Shown: positions 1-6,741, numbered from the stretch's first letter. The stretch is 8,597 nucleotides of DNA from Alistipes sp. (GCA_017934845.1 JAGBIR010000141.1:1-8597); one strand, 5' to 3'. Notes: a model not told the origin generated them from the letters alone. Program-made: numbers and translations.

Positions 1-1003
1 ATGCCGACAGGTTATAAATCGTATAGTTTATACGGTGGTCGGTAATACGGCCCTGAGGATAGTTATAGGTACGAATCTTTGCCGAACGGTCGCCTGTCGA
101 AACCATAGTCTTACGCTTCGACGCAATCTCGTCCAAATACTTCGAGTACTCGAGGTTGAAAACTCGCGTACGCAACTCCTCGAACGCCTTATCGAAGTTC
201 TTAAGCTGCGACTTCTGATCCTGACACTGCACAACGATACCCGTTGGGATGTGCGTAAGGCGAATAGCCGAATAGGTAGTATTTACCGACTGTCCACCGG
301 GACCCGATGCACAGAAGATATCCTTTCTGATATCGTTCATCGAAATCTCGACATCAAACTCCTCGGCCTCGGGCAATACGGCAACCGAAGCGGCCGAAGT
401 ATGCACACGACCCTGAGTCTCGGTCTGTGGCACACGCTGCACGCGGTGAACGCCCGACTCATACTTCAACGTACCATATACGCTCTGGCCCGTAACCTTC
501 AACACTACCTCCTTATATCCACCGGCAGCACCATCCGAGAATGATGTAATCTCATATCGCCAGCCCTTTGACTCGATATATTTGGTGTACATAAGCAACA
601 GGTCGCCTGCAAAGATTGCAGCCTCGTCGCCACCCGTACCGCCACGAATCTCAAGGATAGCATTCTTCTCGTCCTGCGGATCCTTCGGGATAAGCAATAG
701 CTTGATATCCTCCTCCATCTTTACCAGCGCGGGCTCCAACTCGGCGATCATCTCGCGAGCCATCTCGCGGATCTCCTCGTCCTTATCGTTTACGAGCGTA
801 TCCTTTGCCTCGGCCAAGTTAGCCAACGCGGTACGGTAACGCTCCGAAGTCTCAATGATGGGTTCAAGCTCCTTGTACTCCTTTGTAAGTTGCACAAACT
901 GCTTTACGTCGGCAATCACTTCGGGATCGGTAAGTTTCTGGCCTGTCTCCTCATATTTGAGCTGCAAGCCGTCAAGGCGCATAAGTATTGAATTATCTGC
1001 CAT
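1..1003 (-). CDS. prfA: Peptide chain release factor 1 (RF1), C-terminus cut by window edge
   Basis: Class I release factor that recognises UAA and UAG in the ribosomal A site and triggers peptidyl-tRNA hydrolysis in the cytoplasm. The minus strand is open from an ATG at 1003 to the left edge (334 codons), with no frameshift in the stretch I translated by hand from the start through the PxT motif (about residue 195). The N-terminus reads MADNSILMRL. The conserved RF1 signature RGGTGGDEAAIFAGDL lies near residue 115-130. The stop-codon-recognition tripeptide is P192-Q193-T194 within HRVQRVPQTETQGRVHTSA, and the catalytic loop ASGPGGQSVN has GGQ at 236-238; its glutamine is the PrmC methylation target in this family. 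RF2 would carry SPF in place of PxT. RF1 is usually about 355-360 aa, so roughly 25 residues lie beyond the window. The start is preceded by only a weak purine stretch (AAAGAGAAACATTT). It is divergent from the B12 operon and functionally unrelated to it. Confidence 0.97.
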   Translation of the reverse strand, partial: MADNSILMRLDGLQLKYEETGQKLTDPEVIADVKQFVQLTKEYKELEPIIETSERYRTALANLAEAKDTLVNDKDEEIREMAREMIAELEPALVKMEEDIKLLLIPKDPQDEKNAILEIRGGTGGDEAAIFAGDLLLMYTKYIESKGWRYEITSFSDGAAGGYKEVVLKVTGQSVYGTLKYESGVHRVQRVPQTETQGRVHTSAASVAVLPEAEEFDVEISMNDIRKDIFCASGPGGQSVNTTYSAIRLTHIPTGIVVQCQDQKSQLKNFDKAFEELRTRVFNLEYSKYLDEIASKRKTMVSTGDRSAKIRTYNYPQGRITDHRINYTIYNLSA

Positions 1004-1027
1004 AAATGTTTCTCTTTTATTCGCGGA

Positions 1028-1035
1028 CAAAGATA
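1028..1035 (-). promoter_or_regulatory. Probable prfA promoter (-7 element)
   Basis: On the minus strand this reads TATCTTTG, an exact match to the Bacteroidetes -7 consensus TAnnTTTG. It would place transcription initiation near base 1022 and leave a 5' UTR of about 20 nt before the prfA ATG at 1003. The -33 position (about 1055-1058) reads GAAA on the minus strand, not TTTG, so the upstream element is weak. This is a consensus match only. Confidence 0.5.
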
Positions 1036-1066
1036 GTGATAATTTTCAAGAATATTTCATCTATTA

Positions 1067-1097
1067 TTTGCAAATTCGTTTTTAATTACTACTTTTG
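1067..1097 (+). promoter_or_regulatory. Bacteroides-type promoter of the B12 uptake operon
   Basis: TTTG at 1067-1070 matches the -33 element and TACTTTTG at 1090-1097 matches the -7 consensus TAnnTTTG exactly. The 19-nt spacer is the spacing expected for the primary sigma factor of Bacteroidetes. Initiation about 5 nt downstream would fall near 1102, where the first strand of the riboswitch P1 stem begins (1102-1107). That agreement supports the assignment. It divides the intergenic region between this plus-strand promoter and the prfA promoter. Confidence 0.7.
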
Positions 1098-1295
1098 CCA
1101 TTGCAAATGGTTCCCCGTAGGCCACGCGGCCCTCGGGGTGAAAAGGAAATCCGGTGTAAATCCGGAACAATACCTGTTGCTGTAAGTCCCATTTCCGAAA
1201 GGGAATTTTATTCTGTTGCACTCTTTGCCACTGGGTTCAGACCTGGGAAGGCGCACAGATAGGGATAAGTCAGAAGACCTGCCTTTGCATTTTGG
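1098..1295 (+). promoter_or_regulatory. Cobalamin (adenosylcobalamin-type) riboswitch aptamer
   Basis: The leader RNA would bind cobalamin and lower expression of the downstream B12 uptake operon. The B12 box at 1268-1283, AGTCAGAAGACCTGCC, fits the family consensus AGYCMGgAgaCCkGCC. Other matching parts are the AAATCCGGTGTAAATCCGGA segment, whose TCCGG (1150-1154) pairs with CCGGA (1162-1166); the TTGCTGTAAG stretch at 1177-1186; and GCCACTGGG at 1227-1235 followed by GGGAAGGC. P1 can form between TGCAAA (1102-1107) and TTTGCA (1284-1289). A further stem pairs CCCCG (1113-1117) with CGGGG (1134-1138), and a stem capped by GAAA (1191-1206) forms a peripheral arm. Placement upstream of btuG and btuB agrees with known control of such loci. 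The exact outer ends are approximate. Confidence 0.93.
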
Positions 1296-1311
1296 ATTTT
1301 TGGCCTGCAGG

Positions 1312-1369
1312 ACTACGGGACGAATCAAAACTAATTTTTAGCAGTAAATTTTAAGTTTTGCCCCGTAGT
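1312..1369 (+). promoter_or_regulatory. Two-part hairpin in the riboswitch expression platform
   Basis: ACTACGGG (1312-1319) is perfectly complementary to CCCGTAGT (1362-1369). Directly inside, CAAAACT (1326-1332) is perfectly complementary to AGTTTTG (1354-1360). The two helices are separated by 6 unpaired bases on the left and 1 on the right, with a loop at 1333-1353. No U-tract follows, so this is not a classical terminator. Its role in B12 control is inferred from position only. Confidence 0.6.
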
Positions 1370-1397
1370 GGTGGTGAAGCGCGATTTTAGGAGTTGT

Positions 1398-1415
1398 TGT
1401 GGCTCATGTGGCTCA
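1398..1415 (+). repeat. 9-bp perfect tandem duplication in the leader
   Basis: TGTGGCTCA occurs twice back to back (1398-1406 and 1407-1415). It lies in the untranslated leader about 100 nt before the first gene of the operon. It may be a protein or RNA contact site or simply a slippage duplication; nothing in the sequence decides between these. Confidence 0.5.
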
Positions 1416-1515
1416 TTCCGAAGAGTCGATTTTTGACGGCAAAAATGTTTTGAGTTAATTTTCAGTTCTGCTTTAATGGCGCAACTTTTTTATTAACTTA
1501 AAATATTTATGCGTT

Positions 1516-2625
1516 ATGAAGCGATTTTTCTTTTTTGCAGCACTTTGCGTAAGTGCTTTTTCGCTCGCCTCTTGCGAGTACGATGACACCGATTTGTGGC
1601 AGAAGGTTGACAACCTGCAACAGCAAGTCGATGCCAACACAGCCGAGATTGAGACACTCTCGACACTATTGGATGCATTGAGTAGTGGCAAAGTCATCAC
1701 CTCTGTCGAGCAGACCGAAGATGGCTATCGACTATCATTTAACGATGGAAGCAGCGTTGAGCTTACCAACGGACAGGATGGTCAGGATGGCGATTCGCTC
1801 TTTGCAAGTATTGAACAAGTCGATGGTATGTTAATCATTACCTTGACCGATGGTCGAGTAATCAAACTCCCCGTAATCAATTATGATTTGCGCGTGCTGA
1901 CCTTTGAGGATGGCGATTACCGTGGCTCGGCGGCCAACGCTGCAACCTATTGGAGCGACTTTATTCCCGCCGACACACAGTATGGTAACGGTCACGGAAA
2001 ATATTCTTGGTATGACGAGGGTAATACCGAATTGGCCTTTACACCCTCTACCACAGCACTCTTCCCCGGATATGGTGGCCACGCTCTGTCGAACTACGTT
2101 GGCAGCGACCTTTCGCTGGGCAATTATATGTATGATTTGCAGGCATATAACGTCGCAGGAGGAGCAAACGGATCGAAGAATTTCTGCGTGCATTTCGGCT
2201 ACCTCGATGATTCAGGTCTCGGCATGATGAACGAGCTGGTTTATTTCCATTTCGAGGATGGCGTGGCTCGCGTAATCGACCACATGTATGTTACCAACAT
2301 CACCTATGTTTATAACGTTTTGACCAACGGCGATGGCTGGATGGTACAGAAGGGTGGTGTTCGCGAGGATACTTGGTTTAAAATCGTTGCCTACGGATAC
2401 GACCAGAACGACAATCTAACAGGCACTTCGGAGTTCTTTCTTTGGGAAAAGGGCCGCAAGGGCGTAAAGGATTGGACTCGTTGGAATCTCTCATCGCTGG
2501 GCAAGGTTTGCCGCGTGGAGTTCAACCTCATAGGTAGTGACGAGCTTTACGAGAGTGGCTATGGACTCGGCGCTCCGGGCTATTTCGCCTATGATGATGT
2601 TGCAGTAAGATTCGACAAAGAATAA
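1516..2625 (+). CDS. Surface lipoprotein with DUF4988-like N-terminus and DUF4465-like domain (B12 operon)
   Basis: First gene of the B12-riboswitch operon, 369 aa. Residues 1-20 are a lipoprotein signal peptide ending in LASC, with lipidated Cys20. The following EYDDTD resembles the acidic surface-export signal of Bacteroidetes lipoproteins, so the protein is probably displayed outside the cell. Residues about 23-60 have a heptad pattern (LWQKVDNLQQQVDANTAEI) suggesting a coiled coil. A short beta-rich stretch with DGQDGQDGD around 90-98 resembles DUF4988 domains. From about residue 125 the sequence fits DUF4465: VLTFEDGDY, YVTNITYVYN near 258, WFKIVAYGY near 287, WNLSSLGKV near 323, and the closing YFAYDDVAVRF. 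The family recognition is from memory, not a search. The operon context suggests a B12- or corrinoid-binding accessory; it could be equivalent to the reported BtuH lipoproteins, which I cannot confirm. It ends 12 nt before the next gene. Confidence 0.85.
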   Translation: MKRFFFFAALCVSAFSLASCEYDDTDLWQKVDNLQQQVDANTAEIETLSTLLDALSSGKVITSVEQTEDGYRLSFNDGSSVELTNGQDGQDGDSLFASIEQVDGMLIITLTDGRVIKLPVINYDLRVLTFEDGDYRGSAANAATYWSDFIPADTQYGNGHGKYSWYDEGNTELAFTPSTTALFPGYGGHALSNYVGSDLSLGNYMYDLQAYNVAGGANGSKNFCVHFGYLDDSGLGMMNELVYFHFEDGVARVIDHMYVTNITYVYNVLTNGDGWMVQKGGVREDTWFKIVAYGYDQNDNLTGTSEFFLWEKGRKGVKDWTRWNLSSLGKVCRVEFNLIGSDELYESGYGLGAPGYFAYDDVAVRFDKE

Positions 2626-2637
2626 GTCTTGTAAAGA

Positions 2638-3579
2638 ATGAGATTTTTTAGATTTTTGTGTATGTTGTTGATCGTGATCACATCGTCTTGTAACAAAGAC
2701 GATGTGATTACAATCACCTTTGATAAAGGTTTTTACCGCCCTGCAACCGAGCAATCGTCTGCAGCATGGAACAAGGTCTTTGAATATACACCCGCACCGG
2801 GGCAATTTATAGGAGATACCAAGACGGGAGGTTTTTCGGGTGAGGAGCAGAGTGCAGCGGATGCCGCAGCCTATGCCGAAAGGCGACTCTCGGAGGGAAA
2901 ATTTGTATCGTTAGGAGGTTTTGGAGGTTACATTATCGTTGGCTTCGACCATAGTATCGACAACAGCGTAGGCTACGATTTGGCTATTGGCGGCAACGCT
3001 TTCGATGGCTCTTCCGAGCCGGGTGTTGTATGGGTGATGCAGGATGAGAATGGCGATGGCGAGCCAAACGACAGGTGGTATGAGTTGCGGGGCAGTGAAA
3101 GTGGCTCGGCAACGACACTGCAAAACTATTCGGTAACCTACTACCGCCCCACGCAACCACAGCAAGCAATAAAGTGGCGCGACAGCGAGGGCGCAGAGGG
3201 TGAGATTGACTACTTGAGCAGTTACCACACGCAAGATTCCTACTATCCACAATGGATTACGGCCGACAGCTACACCCTTTCGGGTACTCGCCTCGAAGCA
3301 CGTAACTACGATAAATCGGGTAACGGAACAATGTGGATTCAACCCGCTTACGATTGGGGCTACGCCGATAATTTCAGTTCGGCAGATCACACATCGGATG
3401 GTGGAAATATGAACTTGATTGATATTGCCAACGCCATAACAAGCACAGGCGAAGAGACAGAACTGGAGTATATAGATTTTGTAAAGATACAGACTGCCGT
3501 AAACACTAAAAGTGGCTGGTTAGGCGAAAATTCGACCGAAGTTACAGGCATTTACGACTACAGATTAATGAGAAGATAA
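2638..3579 (+). CDS. Putative surface lipoprotein of unknown function in B12 uptake operon
   Basis: A 313-aa protein with a short lipoprotein signal peptide (MRFFRFLCMLLIVITSSC, lipidated Cys18) followed by NKDD, which fits a surface-export signal. I do not recognise a characterised family, but the sequence resembles uncharacterised 'cell surface proteins' found beside B12 transporters in Bacteroidetes. It is rich in Gly, Ser, Tyr and Trp and has no further membrane segment, which suggests a beta-rich extracellular fold. GGFGGYIIVGFDHSIDN near residue 94 is followed by an EF-hand-like acidic loop, D136-E-N-G-D-G-E-P-N-D145, that could bind calcium. The C-terminal part has YIDFVKIQTAVN. Its stop codon overlaps the btuG start by one base (TAATG), so translation is probably coupled to btuG. 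A role in B12 capture or in stabilising the BtuBG complex is inferred from position only. A 13-bp inverted repeat covers its lipobox codons. Confidence 0.85.
   Translation: MRFFRFLCMLLIVITSSCNKDDVITITFDKGFYRPATEQSSAAWNKVFEYTPAPGQFIGDTKTGGFSGEEQSAADAAAYAERRLSEGKFVSLGGFGGYIIVGFDHSIDNSVGYDLAIGGNAFDGSSEPGVVWVMQDENGDGEPNDRWYELRGSESGSATTLQNYSVTYYRPTQPQQAIKWRDSEGAEGEIDYLSSYHTQDSYYPQWITADSYTLSGTRLEARNYDKSGNGTMWIQPAYDWGYADNFSSADHTSDGGNMNLIDIANAITSTGEETELEYIDFVKIQTAVNTKSGWLGENSTEVTGIYDYRLMRR
2676..2709 (+). repeat. Strong inverted repeat inside the 5' end of the second lipoprotein gene
   Basis: ATCACATCGTCTT (2677-2689) is the exact reverse complement of AAGACGATGTGAT (2696-2708), with a 6-nt loop GTAACA. 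A G-U pair (2676 with 2709) could extend the RNA stem to 14 pairs. It starts about 40 nt after the start codon and covers codons 14-24, including the lipidated Cys18 codon. No U-tract follows, so it is not a standard terminator. It might affect mRNA stability, processing or early translation, or be an operator; the function is unknown. Confidence 0.9.
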
Positions 3580-4649
3580 TGGTAAGATTTTCGACATATT
3601 TTCAACTTCTGATGCTGACCGCAATGTTAGCATTTGCAGGCTGTATGAAGTGGGAGTATGGATTGGAGGAGGATTTCTCGGCCGAGGGCAAAGGATTGTT
3701 CGTCATCAACGAGGGAAATTTCAACTACGGCAACGCCACACTCTCGTACTACAACCCCACGACGAAGAGTGTCGAAAACGAGATATTCTATCGTGCCAAC
3801 GCAATGAAATTGGGCGACGTGGCACAGTCGATGACCATCCACGACGGCAAGGGCTGGGTTGTGGTTAATAATTCCCACGTCGTATTCGCCATCGACCTTA
3901 CAACATTCCGCGAGGTGGGCCGCATCATGAATCTCACTTCGCCACGTTACATCCATTTCGTATCGGACGATAAGGCCTACGTTACACAGCTTTGGGATAA
4001 TCGCATCTTTATTATTAACCCAAAGAATTACAGCGTTATAGGCCATATCGAGTGTCCCAATATGACTATGGAGACTGGCTCGACCGAGCAGATGGTACAA
4101 TATGGCGACTACCTTTTTGTTAACTGCTGGTCATACCAAAACCGTATTCTGAAAATCGACACCCGCACGGATAAAATTGTTGCCGAATTGGAACTCGGTA
4201 TCCAGCCCACATCGCTTGCGCTGGACAAAAACGGCAAATTATGGAGCGTTACAGACGGAGGTTTTGAGGGTAGCCCCTACGGTTATGAAGCACCCTCGCT
4301 TTATCGTATCGATGCCGAGAGCTTTACCATCGAAAAGGAGTTTCGTTTCAGCCGAGGTGATGCTCCTTCCGAGGTGCAGCTAAACGGCACGCGCGACCGT
4401 CTTTACTGGATAAACGACGACGTTTGGGAGATGTCGGTTGATGCCGACCGCCTGCCCGTACGGCCATTTCTGCCTTATGCCGAAACCATATATTACGGCC
4501 TTACCATCTGCCCCTCGACGGGTGATGTTTACGTGGCCGACGCCATTGATTATCAGCAACCCGGCAAGATTTATCGTTACACGGCACAAGGTGAAAAGAT
4601 AGATGAATTTTATGCAGGTGTTATACCTGGTGCTTTTTGTTGGAAATAA
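3579..4649 (+). CDS. btuG: BtuG, surface vitamin B12-capturing beta-propeller lipoprotein
   Basis: BtuG proteins are outer-surface lipoproteins of gut Bacteroidetes that bind B12 very tightly and sit over the BtuB barrel, passing the ligand to it. This 356-aa protein starts with a lipoprotein signal peptide ending AFAGC (lipidated Cys22) followed by MKWEYGLEED. The rest shows about seven propeller-type repeats of roughly 45 residues, each with a hydrophobic strand followed by a ligand-loop pattern: GLFVINEGNFNYGNATLSYY near 38, GWVVVNNSHVVFAIDL near 92, KAYVTQLWDNRIFIINP, YLFVNCWSYQNRILKIDT, KLWSVTDGG, RLYWINDDVWEM, and DVYVADAIDY before the end. This matches the DUF5074/YncE-like architecture of BtuG. 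The length, the lipobox and the position directly before btuB (6-nt gap) all agree. The start overlaps the previous stop (TAATG) and is preceded by GAGAAG. Binding residues cannot be assigned from this sequence alone. Confidence 0.92.
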   Translation: MVRFSTYFQLLMLTAMLAFAGCMKWEYGLEEDFSAEGKGLFVINEGNFNYGNATLSYYNPTTKSVENEIFYRANAMKLGDVAQSMTIHDGKGWVVVNNSHVVFAIDLTTFREVGRIMNLTSPRYIHFVSDDKAYVTQLWDNRIFIINPKNYSVIGHIECPNMTMETGSTEQMVQYGDYLFVNCWSYQNRILKIDTRTDKIVAELELGIQPTSLALDKNGKLWSVTDGGFEGSPYGYEAPSLYRIDAESFTIEKEFRFSRGDAPSEVQLNGTRDRLYWINDDVWEMSVDADRLPVRPFLPYAETIYYGLTICPSTGDVYVADAIDYQQPGKIYRYTAQGEKIDEFYAGVIPGAFCWK

Positions 4650-4655
4650 GAGAGT

Positions 4656-6710
4656 ATGAAACGACTGCTAACCATAGTCTTTGCCATATTGCCGCTAATT
4701 TCAATTCAAGCGCAGGAGGTCGAGAATTGGCTCGACAAGGGACTCTCTATTCCTGAAGTTGCGGTTTTGGGCGAGCGACCTATGAAGCAAATCGGCACGC
4801 AGCAGACCTCATTCAGCGAGTCGGTGCTGAAGGAGAGTATTTCCCTCTCGATGGCCGATGTTCTTACGTTCAACTCCTCGATTTTTGTCAAAAACTATGG
4901 TCGTGCTACTCTTTCAACTGTCTCATTTCGTGGTACATCGCCTTCACACACGCAGGTTACATGGAATGGTATGCGAATGAATAGCCCGATGCTCGGCATG
5001 ACTGATTTTTCGATGATTCCCGCCTACTTTATCGACGAAGCGTCGCTCCTGCACGGCACCTCGTCCATAAACGATACGGGTGGCGGTTTGGGTGGCTCTA
5101 TACGACTTGCAACCAAGCCTCTGCAGAACAAGGGATTCGGCCTGCAATATATTCAGGGCATAGGCTCGTTCCGCACCTTTGATGAGTTTCTGCGCCTGAG
5201 CTACGGCACACGCAAATGGCAATTTTCGACCCGCGCATCATACTCTTCATCGCCCAACGACTTCAAGTATCGCAATCGCGACAAGCGCGAGAATATCTAC
5301 GACGAGCAGATGAACATCATAGGCCAATACTACCCCATCGAGCGCAACCGCAGCGGTGCTTTCAAGGATTTGAACATCCTGCAGGAGATTTCGTTCAACG
5401 CAGGCCGTGGAGACAGGCTCTCACTCAGTGCGTGGTACGTTAATTCCAATCGCGAGCTGGCTATGCTGACAACCGATTATGGCGACGAGGGCGACTTCGA
5501 CAACCGCCAGCGAGAACACACCCTGCGAAGCGTCTTGCAGTGGGATCATCTGCGCAGTAACTGGAAGTTAGCAGCCAAGGCAGGCTACCTACATTCGTGG
5601 ACGGCATACGACTACAAGCGCGATCCGGGCAATGGCACGATGGAGGTTATGACACGCTCACGAAGTCTGACCGACACCTTCTTCGGGCAAGCCGAAGGCG
5701 AGTATTACGTGGGCAACAAATGGCTCTTCACGGCAAATATCGCTGCACACCAGCACTTTGTCGAGAGCCGCGACAAAAACATCATACGCCAAGATGGCAA
5801 CCAAGCCATCGTAGGCTACGACCAGAGTCGCATAGAGTTGTCAGCTGCCATCTCGGCAAAGTGGCGTCCGACAGAGAAAATCGGTCTTTCGGTTGTTCTG
5901 CGCGAGGAGATGTTCGGGCGCGATTTTTCACCCATCATACCTGCATTTTTTGCCGAATATGAGCTTTCGCGCCGCGGCAATATCGTTGCAAAAGGCTCGG
6001 TATCAAGAAATTTCCGATTCCCATCGCTCAACGACCTCTATTTCCTACCGGGCGGCAATCCCGACTTAAGAAAGGAGAGCGGCTGGACCTACGATGCGGG
6101 CGTATCGTTTGCCATAGGTAAGACAAAGCGATATTCGCTCTCAGGCTCGGCAACGTGGTTTGACTCCTATGTTAAAGATTGGATTTTGTGGCTCACCACA
6201 CCAAAAGGATTCCTCTCGCCACGCAACATAAAGGATGTACACTCCTATGGTATCGAACTCAAGGCCAATACATCCATCGCCCTCGCGCGCCATTGGATGA
6301 TAGAGGGCTCGGCCACATTCTCGTGGACGCCATCAATCAACGAGGGCGAGCCGCTCACGCCAGCCGATAAATCGGTGGGCAAGCAGTTGCCATACATCCC
6401 CGAATATACCGCTACGGCTACCGGCACCCTGAAGTGGCGACGCTGGGCATTGCTCTACAAGTGGTGTTATTACAGCGAACGATACACAATGTCGAGCAGC
6501 GACATTACACTCACCGGCCGCCTGCCAAAGTATTATATGAGTAACCTCTCGCTGGAGAAGAGCATCGCACTACGCTGGGCCGACCTCTCATTAAAAGGCA
6601 CCGTTAACAACCTCTTCGACGAAGAGTATGTCTCAGTCCTCTCGCGCCCAATGCCCGGCATCAACTTCGAGATTTTCATCGGCATAACACCCAAGTGGGG
6701 AAAGCGATAA
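4656..6710 (+). CDS. btuB: BtuB, TonB-dependent outer-membrane vitamin B12 transporter
   Basis: A 22-strand outer-membrane barrel with a plug, powered by TonB-ExbBD, that moves cobalamin into the periplasm. The 684-aa precursor has a Sec signal peptide (about 1-19, cleavage likely IQA|QEV). It lacks the N-terminal carboxypeptidase-like domain of SusC-type receptors. IPEVAVLGER at 32-41 is the likely TonB-box region. The plug spans about 45-155, with SFRGTSPSHTQVTWNG and the family motif GGGLGGSI at 142-149. The barrel follows, with FRFPSLNDLYFLPGGNPDL, a hallmark of TonB-dependent receptors, near 450-470, and VNNLFDEEYVSVL near the end. The final strand NFEIFIGITPKWGKR ends in a basic residue rather than the usual aromatic one. 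Substrate is inferred from the riboswitch and btuG. It is the last gene of the operon; no BtuFCD genes follow. Confidence 0.92.
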   Translation: MKRLLTIVFAILPLISIQAQEVENWLDKGLSIPEVAVLGERPMKQIGTQQTSFSESVLKESISLSMADVLTFNSSIFVKNYGRATLSTVSFRGTSPSHTQVTWNGMRMNSPMLGMTDFSMIPAYFIDEASLLHGTSSINDTGGGLGGSIRLATKPLQNKGFGLQYIQGIGSFRTFDEFLRLSYGTRKWQFSTRASYSSSPNDFKYRNRDKRENIYDEQMNIIGQYYPIERNRSGAFKDLNILQEISFNAGRGDRLSLSAWYVNSNRELAMLTTDYGDEGDFDNRQREHTLRSVLQWDHLRSNWKLAAKAGYLHSWTAYDYKRDPGNGTMEVMTRSRSLTDTFFGQAEGEYYVGNKWLFTANIAAHQHFVESRDKNIIRQDGNQAIVGYDQSRIELSAAISAKWRPTEKIGLSVVLREEMFGRDFSPIIPAFFAEYELSRRGNIVAKGSVSRNFRFPSLNDLYFLPGGNPDLRKESGWTYDAGVSFAIGKTKRYSLSGSATWFDSYVKDWILWLTTPKGFLSPRNIKDVHSYGIELKANTSIALARHWMIEGSATFSWTPSINEGEPLTPADKSVGKQLPYIPEYTATATGTLKWRRWALLYKWCYYSERYTMSSSDITLTGRLPKYYMSNLSLEKSIALRWADLSLKGTVNNLFDEEYVSVLSRPMPGINFEIFIGITPKWGKR

Positions 6711-6713
6711 TAC

Positions 6714-6741
6714 AAAAAAATGCCCGCCAAAAGCGGGCATT
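6714..6741 (-). terminator. Intrinsic terminator between convergent genes
   Basis: AATGCCCGC (6719-6727) pairs with GCGGGCATT (6733-6741) in a 9-bp stem with a 5-nt loop. On the minus strand the stem is followed by a U-run from the A-tract at 6714-6720, so it is a good terminator for the beta-galactosidase gene that ends at 6771. In the plus direction the stem is followed by GCACTTATATC with no U-run, so it would stop btuB transcription less efficiently but may still contribute. Confidence 0.85.

Larger units (their letters stand above)
1296..1515 (+). other. Long operon leader downstream of the aptamer (putative expression platform)
   Basis: About 220 nt separate the aptamer from the first start codon at 1516, which gives a leader of roughly 410 nt from the predicted transcription start. 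It contains a two-part hairpin (1312-1369) and a 9-bp tandem repeat (1398-1415), then an A/T-rich run up to the start codon. I see no hairpin followed by a U-tract, so control by simple intrinsic termination is not evident; translational control or another mechanism is possible. The start at 1516 has no Shine-Dalgarno sequence, as is common in Bacteroidetes. I see no convincing gene here. Confidence 0.55.

Noticed and set aside
35..544. 169-codon plus-strand open frame
   Set aside because: It lies antisense to the clearly conserved prfA coding region, and its translation resembles no protein family.
1089..1328. 79-codon minus-strand open frame
   Set aside because: It covers the cobalamin riboswitch on the opposite strand; the sequence conservation there is explained by RNA structure.
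1406..1453. Possible 15-codon leader peptide (MWLIPKSRFLTAKMF) with AGGAG upstream
   Set aside because: The AGGAG is 12 nt from the ATG, Shine-Dalgarno sequences are a weak guide in Bacteroidetes, and so short a frame is expected by chance. No regulatory codon run is visible.
1831..2193. 120-codon minus-strand open frame
   Set aside because: It is a shadow of the DUF4465-like lipoprotein gene, with no recognisable domain.
2911..3390. 159-codon minus-strand open frame
   Set aside because: It is antisense to the second lipoprotein gene, which has a signal peptide and operon spacing; the antisense translation has no family features.
3627..4100. 157-codon minus-strand open frame
   Set aside because: It is a shadow of btuG, whose repeat pattern and lipobox show the true frame.
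5597..5962. 121-codon plus-strand open frame inside btuB
   Set aside because: It is an out-of-frame shadow with an arginine- and histidine-rich composition typical of shifted frames.
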